Part shown: one piece after another, positions 39,095-46,552 of the stretch
Numbering within the stretch: position 1 is the stretch's first letter
How the letters are laid out: every line of letters starts with the position of its first letter
Source of the DNA: Lentzea sp. NBRC 105346
GTDB taxonomy: Bacteria > Actinomycetota > Actinomycetes > Mycobacteriales > Pseudonocardiaceae
Assembly: GCF_030269605.1 (NCBI RefSeq)
Contig: NZ_BSTQ01000007.1
Span: forward strand, 1-64,000
DNA length: 64,000 nt
Direction of reading: 5' to 3'
The notes under the pieces: model-generated
Seen by the model: only the letters and a program-made list of their open reading frames with translations
Database searches by the model: none
What the model was told of the DNA's origin: nothing
Translations under genes and position numbers: made by a program

Positions 39095-40045
39095 GTGCGC
39101 GAGCACGATCTTTACCTCGACTACGAGGCTGCTTTCGACGACACCGACACCAAGCAGCGCAAGTCCAGGCGCAGCCGCAACGAAGAGACCGAGCCGACCC
39201 GGCGCGGCCGCATGACCGAACAGGAGAAGGCCAGGGTCGCCCGCGCCCGCGAGGACGCCGACGACGTGGAGCCGGACGGCGACCGCTGGTCCACCTGGGG
39301 CGATTCCGAGCACGGTCCGAAGCCGTACCCGAACTGGCTCGTCACCGAGCTGGCCGCGACGGACCGTGAGCTCGGCATCGTCAAGACCGGCAAGGAGGCG
39401 GACGTCTTCCTGCTGGAACGGGGCACGCCGGACCGGTCGTGCCTGCTGGCCGCCAAGCGGTACCGCAGCAACGACCATCGCATGTTCCACCGCGACGCCG
39501 GCTATCTCGAGGGACGACGCATGAAGGAGTCCCGCATGACCAGGGCGATCGCCAACCGCACCGCGTTCGGGCGCAACCTGATCGCGGAACAGTGGGCGGT
39601 CGCAGAGTTCGCCGCGCTCGGCCGGCTCTGGCAGCTCGGCGCCCCGGTGCCGTACCCGGTGCAGCGCAGCGGCACCGAGTTGCTGCTGGAGTTCATCGGC
39701 GACAACGAGGGCACCGCGGCACCGCGGCTGGCACAGACGCGACCGGACGAGGACGAGCTCCTCGACCTGTGGCGGCAGCTGGTGGCGGCGCTGATGATGC
39801 TCGCCGAGGCCGGGCTCACTCACGGCGACCTCTCGGCGTACAACCTGATGGTCCACGATGGCAGGCTGATCCTGATCGACCTGCCGCAGATCGTCGACAT
39901 CGTCGCCAATCCGCGCGGCGTCGAGTTCCTGCACCGCGACGTCCAGAACGTCGCGGGCTGGTTCGCCGCGCGCGGGCTGCCACCCGAGATCGGCGACCCG
40001 GCGGCGCTCACCGAGACGCTGCTGGAGGTGGCCGGTCTGAACTGA
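39095..40045 (+). CDS. RIO family serine kinase
   Basis: A 316-residue RIO1-like kinase, a family known from archaea and eukaryotes for ribosome maturation and found sporadically in Actinobacteria. The glycine-poor P-loop VKTGKEADVFLL (97-108), invariant K121 in LAAKRYR, catalytic loop H243-G-D245-L-S-A-Y-N250 and metal D262 in LILIDLPQIVDIV are all intact. The first 80 residues are charged and disordered. GTG 39095 is set by TAGGAGACCCCACC. Its substrate in bacteria is unknown. Confidence 0.9.
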   Translation: MREHDLYLDYEAAFDDTDTKQRKSRRSRNEETEPTRRGRMTEQEKARVARAREDADDVEPDGDRWSTWGDSEHGPKPYPNWLVTELAATDRELGIVKTGKEADVFLLERGTPDRSCLLAAKRYRSNDHRMFHRDAGYLEGRRMKESRMTRAIANRTAFGRNLIAEQWAVAEFAALGRLWQLGAPVPYPVQRSGTELLLEFIGDNEGTAAPRLAQTRPDEDELLDLWRQLVAALMMLAEAGLTHGDLSAYNLMVHDGRLILIDLPQIVDIVANPRGVEFLHRDVQNVAGWFAARGLPPEIGDPAALTETLLEVAGLN

Positions 40046-40051
40046 ACCGGA

Positions 40052-40083
40052 GTGGCCTTGCGCACAGCTGTGCGCAAGGCCAC
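40052..40083 (+). terminator. 32-bp perfect palindrome, RIO kinase terminator
   Basis: GTGGCCTTGCGCACAG and its exact reverse complement meet with no spacer (40052-40083), six bases after the RIO kinase stop. It can form a 14-bp stem with a 4-base loop. There is no T-run afterwards. Confidence 0.7.
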
Positions 40084-40275
40084 GTCCGGCAGCGGCATCG
40101 CCGCGAAAGGCCTATGCGTTGATCAGCTAGACTGTCCAGTGCACCGATGACGGATGAATCGCCGGTGCGTCACACCCACTCAACGGCGCGAGATTCGCGT
40201 CGGGCCCGTCCTTGCGATCGGCACCGCGATCACCGCGGGGCATCCCCGAGACGTGCCATGTCCCGGAGGTTTGCT
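40084..40275 (+). promoter_or_regulatory. Promoter and 5' leader of the DEAD-box helicase
   Basis: A 192-base leader with no gene. TTGATCAGCTAGACTGTCC at 40119-40137 contains a TAGACT that could be a -10 box. Downstream, CACCGATGACGGATG and CGCCGGTG, and several GC-rich short stems, suggest a structured leader of the kind cold-responsive helicase mRNAs have. Promoter assignment is inference. Confidence 0.35.
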
Positions 40276-41814
40276 TTGCCATCCATGTCCGAAGGCCGTT
40301 CCGAGCGCTCGCGCAGCCGCAAGCCGCGCCGCCGTACCGGCCAGGGCACCCGTCCGCAGCGCGTCGCAGAGGCGCCGATCGTGCCGGAGCACTTCGAGAG
40401 CACGCTCCCGGAGGGCCCCCTGCCGTCGTTCGCCGAGCTGGGTCTGTCCGACCAGCTGGTGCGCGCGCTGATCGAGGCGGGCATCACGGAGCCGTTCCCG
40501 ATCCAGGCCGCCACGCTCCCCGACGTTCTCGCCGGCCGTGACGTCCTCGGCCGCGGCCAGACCGGCTCCGGCAAGACGCTGGCGTTCGGCCTCGGCCTGC
40601 TGTCCCGCCTCGCGGGCGGCAAGGCGCGCCCGATGCAGCCGCGTGCCCTGATCCTGGTCCCGACCCGCGAGCTCGCGATGCAGGTCGAGACCGCCCTGAT
40701 GCCGTTCGCGAAGGCGATCGGCCTGTGGTGCCGCACGGTCGTCGGCGGCACGTCGTTCCCGCGTCAGATCGAGCACCTGCGCCGCGGCGTGGACCTGCTG
40801 ATCGCGACGCCGGGCCGCCTGTCCGACCACGTCCGCCAGGGCACCTGCGACCTGTCGCAGGTCATGTTCACGGCGCTCGACGAGGCCGACCAGATGGCGG
40901 ACATGGGCTTCATGCCGCAGGTCCGCGCGATCCTCGACCTGACGCCGCAGGACGGCCAGCGCCTGCTGTTCTCGGCGACGCTCGACGGCGACGTCGACAA
41001 GCTGGTGCGCCAGTACCTGACCGCCCCGGTGACCCACTCGGTAGCGCCGCCCACCGCGAGCGTGTCCACGATGGAGCACCACCTGCTCTTCGTGTCCGCC
41101 GAGGACAAGCAGAACGTCGTCACCGAGGTCGCCGCCCGCGAGGGCCGCACGATCATGTTCGTGCGCACCAAGCACCACGTCGACCGCCTGGCGAAGAAGC
41201 TCCGCTCGGTCGGCGTCCACGCAGGCGCCCTGCACGGCGGCAAGGCGCAGAGCGCCCGCACCAGGGTCTTGGGCGAGTTCCGCGAGGGCACGACGCCGGT
41301 CCTGATCGCAACGGACGTGGCCGCCCGCGGCATCCACGTCGACGACGTGTCCCTGGTCGTCCACGTGGACCCGCCGGCCGACCCGAAGGACTACCTGCAC
41401 CGCGCGGGCCGCACGGCGCGAGCCGGCCAGTCCGGCACCGTCGTCACCCTGGTGACGCACGACCAGCGCCGCGCGGTCCAGGGCATGGCGGCCCGAGCGG
41501 GCATCCGCCCGGAAACCGCCAAGGTCCGCCCCGGCGACGAGGAACTGATCCGCATCACCGGCGCCCGCCTCCCGAGCGGCGAGCCGGTGGTCGAGCGCGA
41601 GAAGCCCGCCAACGCCCGCCGCGGCGGCCCCCGCCGTTTCGGCAACAACGGCTCCGGCGGCGGCCGTCCGGAGTTCCGCGGCGGCCCGCGCCGCTCGGAC
41701 CGCGGCACGGACGGCGGCGGTCGCGGCTTCGGCCGCAGCGAGCGCTCCGAGGGTGGCCGCGGCTTCGGCCGTGGCGACCGCCCGAGCCGCCCGCGCCACG
41801 CGACGCAGCACTGA
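40276..41814 (+). CDS. DEAD-box RNA helicase with RGG-like tail
   Basis: A 512-residue DEAD-box helicase. The Q motif (ITEPFPIQAATLP), motif I GQTGSGKT, Ia PTREL, Ib TPGR, II LDEAD, III SAT, IV-V TDVAARGIHV and VI HRAGRTARAG are all present. The last 70 residues are Gly/Arg/Phe-rich (FGNNGSGGGRPEFRGG), an RGG-like RNA-binding tail. GGAGG at 40265 is six bases from a TTG at 40276, preferred over the ATG at 40285. Likely role is RNA remodelling, perhaps in the cold. Confidence 0.93.
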   Translation: MPSMSEGRSERSRSRKPRRRTGQGTRPQRVAEAPIVPEHFESTLPEGPLPSFAELGLSDQLVRALIEAGITEPFPIQAATLPDVLAGRDVLGRGQTGSGKTLAFGLGLLSRLAGGKARPMQPRALILVPTRELAMQVETALMPFAKAIGLWCRTVVGGTSFPRQIEHLRRGVDLLIATPGRLSDHVRQGTCDLSQVMFTALDEADQMADMGFMPQVRAILDLTPQDGQRLLFSATLDGDVDKLVRQYLTAPVTHSVAPPTASVSTMEHHLLFVSAEDKQNVVTEVAAREGRTIMFVRTKHHVDRLAKKLRSVGVHAGALHGGKAQSARTRVLGEFREGTTPVLIATDVAARGIHVDDVSLVVHVDPPADPKDYLHRAGRTARAGQSGTVVTLVTHDQRRAVQGMAARAGIRPETAKVRPGDEELIRITGARLPSGEPVVEREKPANARRGGPRRFGNNGSGGGRPEFRGGPRRSDRGTDGGGRGFGRSERSEGGRGFGRGDRPSRPRHATQH

Positions 41815-41842
41815 CGCGAGATCGCACCGGCTGATCAGTACG

Positions 41843-41876
41843 GAACGCCCCGATGGCCTTCGCCATCGGGGCGTTC
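41843..41876 (+). terminator. DEAD-box helicase terminator
   Basis: GAACGCCCCGATGGC (41843-41857) and GCCATCGGGGCGTTC (41862-41876) form a 15-bp perfect stem with a CTTC tetraloop, 28 bases after the helicase stop. The next bases are TGCTGC without a T-run. Confidence 0.85.
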
Positions 41877-42199
41877 TGCTGCACGGACGAGTCGCGGAGC
41901 GTGCAGGGATGAGGTCGCAGCGGCTTGACGGATACGACGTACGCCCCAGGCGGCGTTCGCCAGCGGCATGTTCCGCTGCGCGGGGCGCGAACGGAGAACT
42001 CGCCGGGCCTGACAGGGCAACACGCGGGGCGTGCAGGGGCGGGGGGCAGCAGAGCTACTCGGCACGAGGGGCCGCCGCGATCGCCTTCGCCACTGCCGTG
42101 TCCGGCTACGGCGGGATCCGAAGGGACGACTCGGGGGGATGAGTGGGGAGCACGCGGCGCCAAGCACGGATACGCGGACGCCGACTGGACAGCTCGCCA

Positions 42200-42425
42200 G
42201 ACGGACCCGACAACCTGCGAGGGGTGAGCGGAATTTCCGCATGCCCTCCCCGACAACCCGCTAGTCCCCACCCGACAATCCCGCAGGCCGACTGGACAAC
42301 CCCCAAGGCTGAGCGGGCAACGTGGACCCACCCGACGATCCGCGAGGCTGAGCGGACAACCCGCAGGCCCTCCCCGACAACCCGCGGGACTGAGCGGGCA
42401 ACACGCGGACCCGACCCGACAACCC
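42200..42425. repeat. 21-bp degenerate minisatellite, about ten units
   Basis: Cores of GACAAC or GGGCAAC recur about every 19-22 bases (near 42208, 42252, 42274, 42294, 42315, 42334, 42355, 42375, 42397 and 42418). Intervening text is of the form CCCGCAGGCCCTCCCC or CACGCGGACC. Because 21 is a multiple of three, all frames remain open and encode 7-residue repeats such as RVVGEGL-RVVRSAS; I do not regard them as genes. The rest of 41877-42531 holds no supported gene. Confidence 0.7.
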
Positions 42426-42531
42426 CGCCAGACCCAACTCCGCAACTCGGGCGGCTGAACAGGCAACACGCCGGGCTGAAGAGCCCACACAGTGCGGCTC
42501 CACCGCCACGAACCCGTTGCACCGCAACGCA

Positions 42532-42567
42532 AAGCGGGAGTCCCCCCGCCCAGGGGGACCCCCGCTT
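42532..42567 (-). terminator. Terminator of the DPBB-ricin gene
   Basis: AAGCGGGAGTCCCCC (42532-42546) pairs with GGGGGACCCCCGCTT (42553-42567) with one mismatch. It lies 41 bases after the minus-strand stop, and on that strand is followed by TGCG. It reads as an intrinsic-like terminator, shared in space with the minisatellite edge. Confidence 0.75.
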
Positions 42568-42608
42568 CTAATTCTCCCAGAAGGGTCTGACAGTTCCGGA
42601 ACGTCAGA

Positions 42609-43526
42609 TCAGGGGCCGGAAGACTTGAACACCCATTTCGCCTCGTTCCCCGAACACTTCCCGGCCACCACGGAAGTCCCGGACACGCGGTAGCACTTGG
42701 TATTCGTCTGCATGTCGGAGATCGTCTGGTTGGGGTTGATGGACCACTGCTGCGAAGGCCCACCGTTGCACTTGTTCAGCACGACCTTGCCGGAAGACTG
42801 AGCGGTGCACAGGTTCGTCCCCTGCTCCATGAAGGCACCGTGGAACTTGTACTGCTGCGCCGCCGACCCGTCACAAGCCGCGGTCTTCAGCTGCGTACCA
42901 GCGGAAGACGCAGGCGTGTACAAGCACTGTCCGGAAGCAACGTTCTTGTACTCACCAATGGTCGTCTTCGGCTTGGCACCGCCGTAGCACTCACCGGTGG
43001 ACGTGTTGAAGATCGGCGTCGGGTCCACGGTCAGGTTGGACGGCGGGTTGATGATGGTCTCCTCCATCACCGGCTTGCCGTCGTCGTGGTAGTTGGTGAG
43101 CGCGTCTTCGCAGTCGATGGCGTTCATGGCGTTGCCGCCCTTGCCGCCGATCCACAGGTCGAAGTGCCACAGCTTCGGGCCGCCGTTGGGGCCGTGGCCG
43201 TCCCAGTCCTGCTCACAGGCTGAGCAGCCGTCCTCCATGATGAAGTACTTCTTCACCCTGGGAACCCAGATCCGGGTGCCCGGCTTCGCCTCTTTCCTCG
43301 ACGTCGCGAACGTGATCGGGTCGGCCCACGTGCCCTTGCCGCCCGCCGACTTGTGGATCTGGGGATACGCGATGTCACCACCCGGCGGCGTGTTGTCGTA
43401 CCAGCCGTAGAAGGTGAAGAACACCTGCTGCGACGCACGCGCGGGCGCCGCCTGCGCCACTCCGGCGGTCAACAGGCCCATGAGCACTAGACAGACAGTC
43501 GACACGGATAGGACGCGACTGCGCAT
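42609..43526 (-). CDS. Secreted double-psi beta-barrel protein with ricin B lectin domain
   Basis: A 305-residue secreted protein. The signal peptide is MRSRVLSVSTVCLVLMGLL through AQA. Residues about 30-160 look like an RlpA/expansin-like double-psi beta-barrel (GTRIWVPRVKKYFIMEDGCS, LWHFDLWIGG). The C-terminal 130 residues are a ricin-type lectin repeat (NVASGQCLYTPASSAGTQLK, PSQQWSINPNQ). ATG 43526 follows GGGAGG at five bases. Likely binds polysaccharide; catalytic activity is uncertain. Confidence 0.8.
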   Translation of the reverse strand: MRSRVLSVSTVCLVLMGLLTAGVAQAAPARASQQVFFTFYGWYDNTPPGGDIAYPQIHKSAGGKGTWADPITFATSRKEAKPGTRIWVPRVKKYFIMEDGCSACEQDWDGHGPNGGPKLWHFDLWIGGKGGNAMNAIDCEDALTNYHDDGKPVMEETIINPPSNLTVDPTPIFNTSTGECYGGAKPKTTIGEYKNVASGQCLYTPASSAGTQLKTAACDGSAAQQYKFHGAFMEQGTNLCTAQSSGKVVLNKCNGGPSQQWSINPNQTISDMQTNTKCYRVSGTSVVAGKCSGNEAKWVFKSSGP

Positions 43527-43620
43527 GTTGCCTCCCGCAAACGCAAAAGCGTGACACGGCGGCGTGAGGGCAGAGTCCCGCCGAAAGATGCGGACGGTCA
43601 ATATTTGTTAGGAAAGTTCT

Positions 43621-44832
43621 CTAACTATTTGCGTCTGCAAGTGCCGCCACCGGGCCGACCACGATGATCGCGGGCGGCTTGATGCCCTGGGTCTTCACGA
43701 CAACACCCAGATTGTCCAAAGTGGACCGAACTACGCGTTGCCCCGGCGTGCTGCCCTCCTGGATCACCGCAACGGGCGTGTCCGAAGGTCGACCGCCGGA
43801 CACAAGAGCCGTAGCGAAAGATTCGGCCCGCTCCACCGCCATCATCAACACGATGGTTCCGCGCAAACGCGCCAAAGCGGGCCAATCGACCAGCGAACGC
43901 GGGTCGTCCGGGGCGACATGGCCCGACACGACGACGACCTCGTGCGCCACACCGCGGTGTGTCACCGGCACGTCGGCCAGCGCCGGCACGCCGAACGCCG
44001 ACGTCACGCCCGGTACGACCGTCACGGGGATGCCGTTCTCGGCGCACGCCAGCAGCTCCTCGAAGCCGCGGCCGAACACGTACGGGTCGCCGCCCTTGAG
44101 GCGCACCACGAACTTCCCCGCCTTGGCGGCCTCGATCAGCGCGTTGTTGATGAACTCCTGCGATGCCGCACGCCCGTACGGGATCTTCGCCGCGTCGATC
44201 ACCTCGACGTGCGGCGCGAGCTCCTCCAGCAGTTCGCGCGGCGCCAGGCGGTCTGCGACGACGACATCCGCCAGGCCGAGCAGGCGACGGCCGCGCACGG
44301 TGATCAGGTCCGGGTCGCCCGGTCCGCCGCCGACGAGGGCGACGCCGACCGGCGCCTTGTGCTGGTCCGCGATCGAGCCGTCGCGCAACGCCGAGACGAT
44401 GCCGTCGCGCACCGCGGCCGAACGCCGGTGGTCGCCGCCGGCCAGCACGCCCAGGGTCAGTCCGTCGTGCCTGCCGACAGCTGGGGTGACCGCGGTGCCC
44501 TCGACCGCCACATCCGCGCGCACGCAGAAGATCTGCCGCGCCGAGGCGTCGGCGCCGACAGCGGCGTTGGTCTCGGCCGAAGAAGTGCACGCCAGCACGT
44601 ACCACGCGCCGTCGAGGTCACCGGGCTCGTAACGCCTCTGATGCCACGTCAGCTCCCCCGCGTCGACCATGCCCTGCACGGCGGGCGTGACGGACGGGGA
44701 CACCAGTTCGACGGCGGCGCCGCACGCGACCAGGCGCGGCAGGCGGCGCTGTGCGACCGTGCCACCACCCACCACGACGACACGCCGGCCCCGCAGATCG
44801 AGACCGGCCAGGTAGTGCTGTTCAGCGGACAT
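43621..44832 (-). CDS. cysG: Siroheme/precorrin-2 synthase: dehydrogenase-SUMT fusion
   Basis: A 403-residue fusion. The N-terminal 150 residues are precorrin-2 dehydrogenase-like with NAD-binding VVVVGGGTVAQRRLPRLV. The C-terminal 250 residues are uroporphyrinogen-III C-methyltransferase: GVALVGGGPGDPDLITVRG, VRLKGGDPYVFGRG, VVVVSGHVAPDDP and GTIVLMMAVE. It supplies precorrin-2 for siroheme and for the cobalamin genes to the right. ATG 44832 is preferred over ATG 44844. Confidence 0.9.
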   Translation of the reverse strand: MSAEQHYLAGLDLRGRRVVVVGGGTVAQRRLPRLVACGAAVELVSPSVTPAVQGMVDAGELTWHQRRYEPGDLDGAWYVLACTSSAETNAAVGADASARQIFCVRADVAVEGTAVTPAVGRHDGLTLGVLAGGDHRRSAAVRDGIVSALRDGSIADQHKAPVGVALVGGGPGDPDLITVRGRRLLGLADVVVADRLAPRELLEELAPHVEVIDAAKIPYGRAASQEFINNALIEAAKAGKFVVRLKGGDPYVFGRGFEELLACAENGIPVTVVPGVTSAFGVPALADVPVTHRGVAHEVVVVSGHVAPDDPRSLVDWPALARLRGTIVLMMAVERAESFATALVSGGRPSDTPVAVIQEGSTPGQRVVRSTLDNLGVVVKTQGIKPPAIIVVGPVAALADANS

Positions 44833-44883
44833 GGGTAGAAGCATCCACACGGGATCGCCGCTGTCCACCCGAAGGGTTGTTCC

Positions 44884-45600
44884 TCACATGGTCAACAACT
44901 CGAACGTGGTCGCGAGGCCCACCCCGAACCGCTGACCAGCCGTCTCCGCGAACGGACGCAGGAAGGCGTCCGGATCCGCCATGCCGTTGTCACCCAGCCC
45001 GGCCAGGTACTGCTCGTGTGCCCGCAACGACGCCACGGCCTGGTCGAACGTGTCGGTGATGTCCACGCCGTGCGCGGCGTCCGGGGAGCCCGAGATCGCC
45101 ACGTACTTCACGCCGGTCCACGGCTCCAACTCCAGGTCACGGAACACCCAGCGATTGCCCGCGTCGCGCACGGCGTCGACCGTCGCACGGCCAACGGCGA
45201 TGTGGTCCGCCTGGTTGAGAAAGCCACCCGCGAACTTCTCCTGATAGTTGCCGGTGATGACGAGCTGCGGCCGATGCCTGCGGATCGCGGCGGCGATGTC
45301 GCGGCGCAGCGGCAGGCCGTACTCCATCATCCCGTCCGGGTGGTCGAGGAACTCGAGCTCGCTGACGCCGACCGCCGTGCAGGCGGCCCACTGCTCACGT
45401 TCGCGCAACGGCCCGGCCTCCTCCGGCGGCATGCCGTCGATTCCGGCCTCACCGCGGCATGCGAGCAGATAGGCGACCTTCTTGCCCTGCGCGGTCCACC
45501 GCGCGACGGCGCCGGACGCGCCGTACTCCATGTCGTCCGGATGCGCCACCACGCACAGCGCGGTGTCCCAGTCCTCGGGGAATGCTTCCAAGTCGGCCAT
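44884..45600 (-). CDS. PIG-L family zinc deacetylase
   Basis: A 238-residue LmbE/PIG-L protein. The zinc motif CVVAHPDDMEYGASGAV (AHPDDxE) and the distal histidine in GGFLNQADHIAVG are present. EAGIDGMPPEEAGPLREREQ matches the mycothiol-related MshB/Mca layout only loosely, so the substrate is open. ATG 45600. It is 51 bases upstream of the cysG start. Confidence 0.85.
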   Translation of the reverse strand: MADLEAFPEDWDTALCVVAHPDDMEYGASGAVARWTAQGKKVAYLLACRGEAGIDGMPPEEAGPLREREQWAACTAVGVSELEFLDHPDGMMEYGLPLRRDIAAAIRRHRPQLVITGNYQEKFAGGFLNQADHIAVGRATVDAVRDAGNRWVFRDLELEPWTGVKYVAISGSPDAAHGVDITDTFDQAVASLRAHEQYLAGLGDNGMADPDAFLRPFAETAGQRFGVGLATTFELLTM

Positions 45601-45614
45601 ACCGGGCAGAATAA

Positions 45615-45649
45615 ACGAGCGGACGACCCGAAGCAGGCCGTCCGCTCGT
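45615..45649 (-). terminator. Intrinsic terminator after the trypsin-like gene
   Basis: ACGAGCGGACG (45615-45625) and CGTCCGCTCGT (45639-45649) form an 11-bp perfect stem. On the minus strand the stem is followed by TTATTC, a modest T-rich tail. It lies 16 bases after the protease stop. Confidence 0.8.
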
Positions 45650-45664
45650 CCACTGTGGACTGAT

Positions 45665-46435
45665 TCAGAGCTGGGCGTTGATCGCCGCGTAGTAAGGAGC
45701 GATGCGCCCGTAGACGCCGGGGTAGCCGGCCGCCGCGCAGCCCTGGCCCCACGACGTGTCACCGATCAGCTTGCCGCCGAACACGAGCGGGCCGCCCGAG
45801 TCGCCCTGACAGGTGTCGACGCCGCCCTGCGGGAAGCCCGCGCACACCATCGACTGGTTGCTGTACTGCGGGTAGGCCTTCTTGCAGGTCGCGTCGGACG
45901 TCAGCGGCACGTTCGCCTTGAGCAGGTAACGCGAAGCCGAGCCACCGGACGAGGTGGTGCCCCAGCCGAGGATCAACGCGCTGTTGCCCTCCTTGTAAAG
46001 CGAGGCGTCGGCCGGCGTCGCCAGCGGCAGGGTGGCCGAGGTGATCGCACGGTCGAGCGTCAGCACGGCGACGTCGAAGCCCTTCGTCGCCGTCGTGTAC
46101 GACGGGTGCACCCAGATTTTCGTTACGGCGGCGTTCGTTCCGACGTTGCTCTGCTTGTCGTCACGGCCGTGCACGACGCGCGTGCTGGCGGGCGAGCGGC
46201 CCTTCACGCAGTGCGCCGCGGTGACAACCTTGTTGGCCTTCACCAACGTGCCGCCACAGAACTGGAAGTTCGAGGTCGAGGCCAGGAACACGACCCAGGG
46301 ATAGTCCTTTGTGCTGGCACGGGTGCCGCCCACGATGTTGGGCTGGACGTCCGCGCTCGCGGGGAGCGAGACCACGGTGCTCGCGAGTGCGGCCAGCACG
46401 ACTGACATGAACAGGCGACGCAGGGTTTTCGCCAT
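45665..46435 (-). CDS. Secreted trypsin-like serine protease (S1)
   Basis: A 256-residue S1 protease. A signal peptide (RRLFMSVVLAALASTVVSLP to ASA) is followed by the activation site IVGGTRASTKDYPWVVFLAS. The catalytic triad is the His in VTAAHCVKG, Asp in FDVAVLTL and Ser in CQGDSGGPLVFGG. The primary specificity Asp lies just before it in GGVDTCQGDSGGP, predicting trypsin-like Lys/Arg cleavage. ATG 46435 with GGAAGGA six bases upstream. Confidence 0.95.
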   Translation of the reverse strand: MAKTLRRLFMSVVLAALASTVVSLPASADVQPNIVGGTRASTKDYPWVVFLASTSNFQFCGGTLVKANKVVTAAHCVKGRSPASTRVVHGRDDKQSNVGTNAAVTKIWVHPSYTTATKGFDVAVLTLDRAITSATLPLATPADASLYKEGNSALILGWGTTSSGGSASRYLLKANVPLTSDATCKKAYPQYSNQSMVCAGFPQGGVDTCQGDSGGPLVFGGKLIGDTSWGQGCAAAGYPGVYGRIAPYYAAINAQL

Positions 46436-46446
46436 AGCCGTCCTTC

Positions 46447-46495
46447 CGATGACGCTGTGTGTAACCGGTTAGCGGCGGTACACACAGCGTCATCG
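46447..46495. promoter_or_regulatory. 17-bp perfect inverted repeat between two protease genes
   Basis: CGATGACGCTGTGTGTA (46447-46463) and its perfect complement (46479-46495) flank a 15-base spacer. It lies 12 bases upstream of the trypsin start codon and 57 bases after the metalloprotease stop. It could be a terminator for the metalloprotease, a 5' hairpin of the trypsin mRNA, or an operator. Confidence 0.65.
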
Positions 46496-46552
46496 CAGAA
46501 CGATCAGTGCCACAAGGGCCACTCGTCTGACTTGCCCGGTTTCACAGTTGAC

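Noticed and set aside
41555-42763. A 402-codon minus-strand frame with repeated Cys/Gly/Arg sevenfold pattern
   Set aside because: It arises from the 21-bp minisatellite, whose period keeps frames open; there is no ribosome-binding site or domain.
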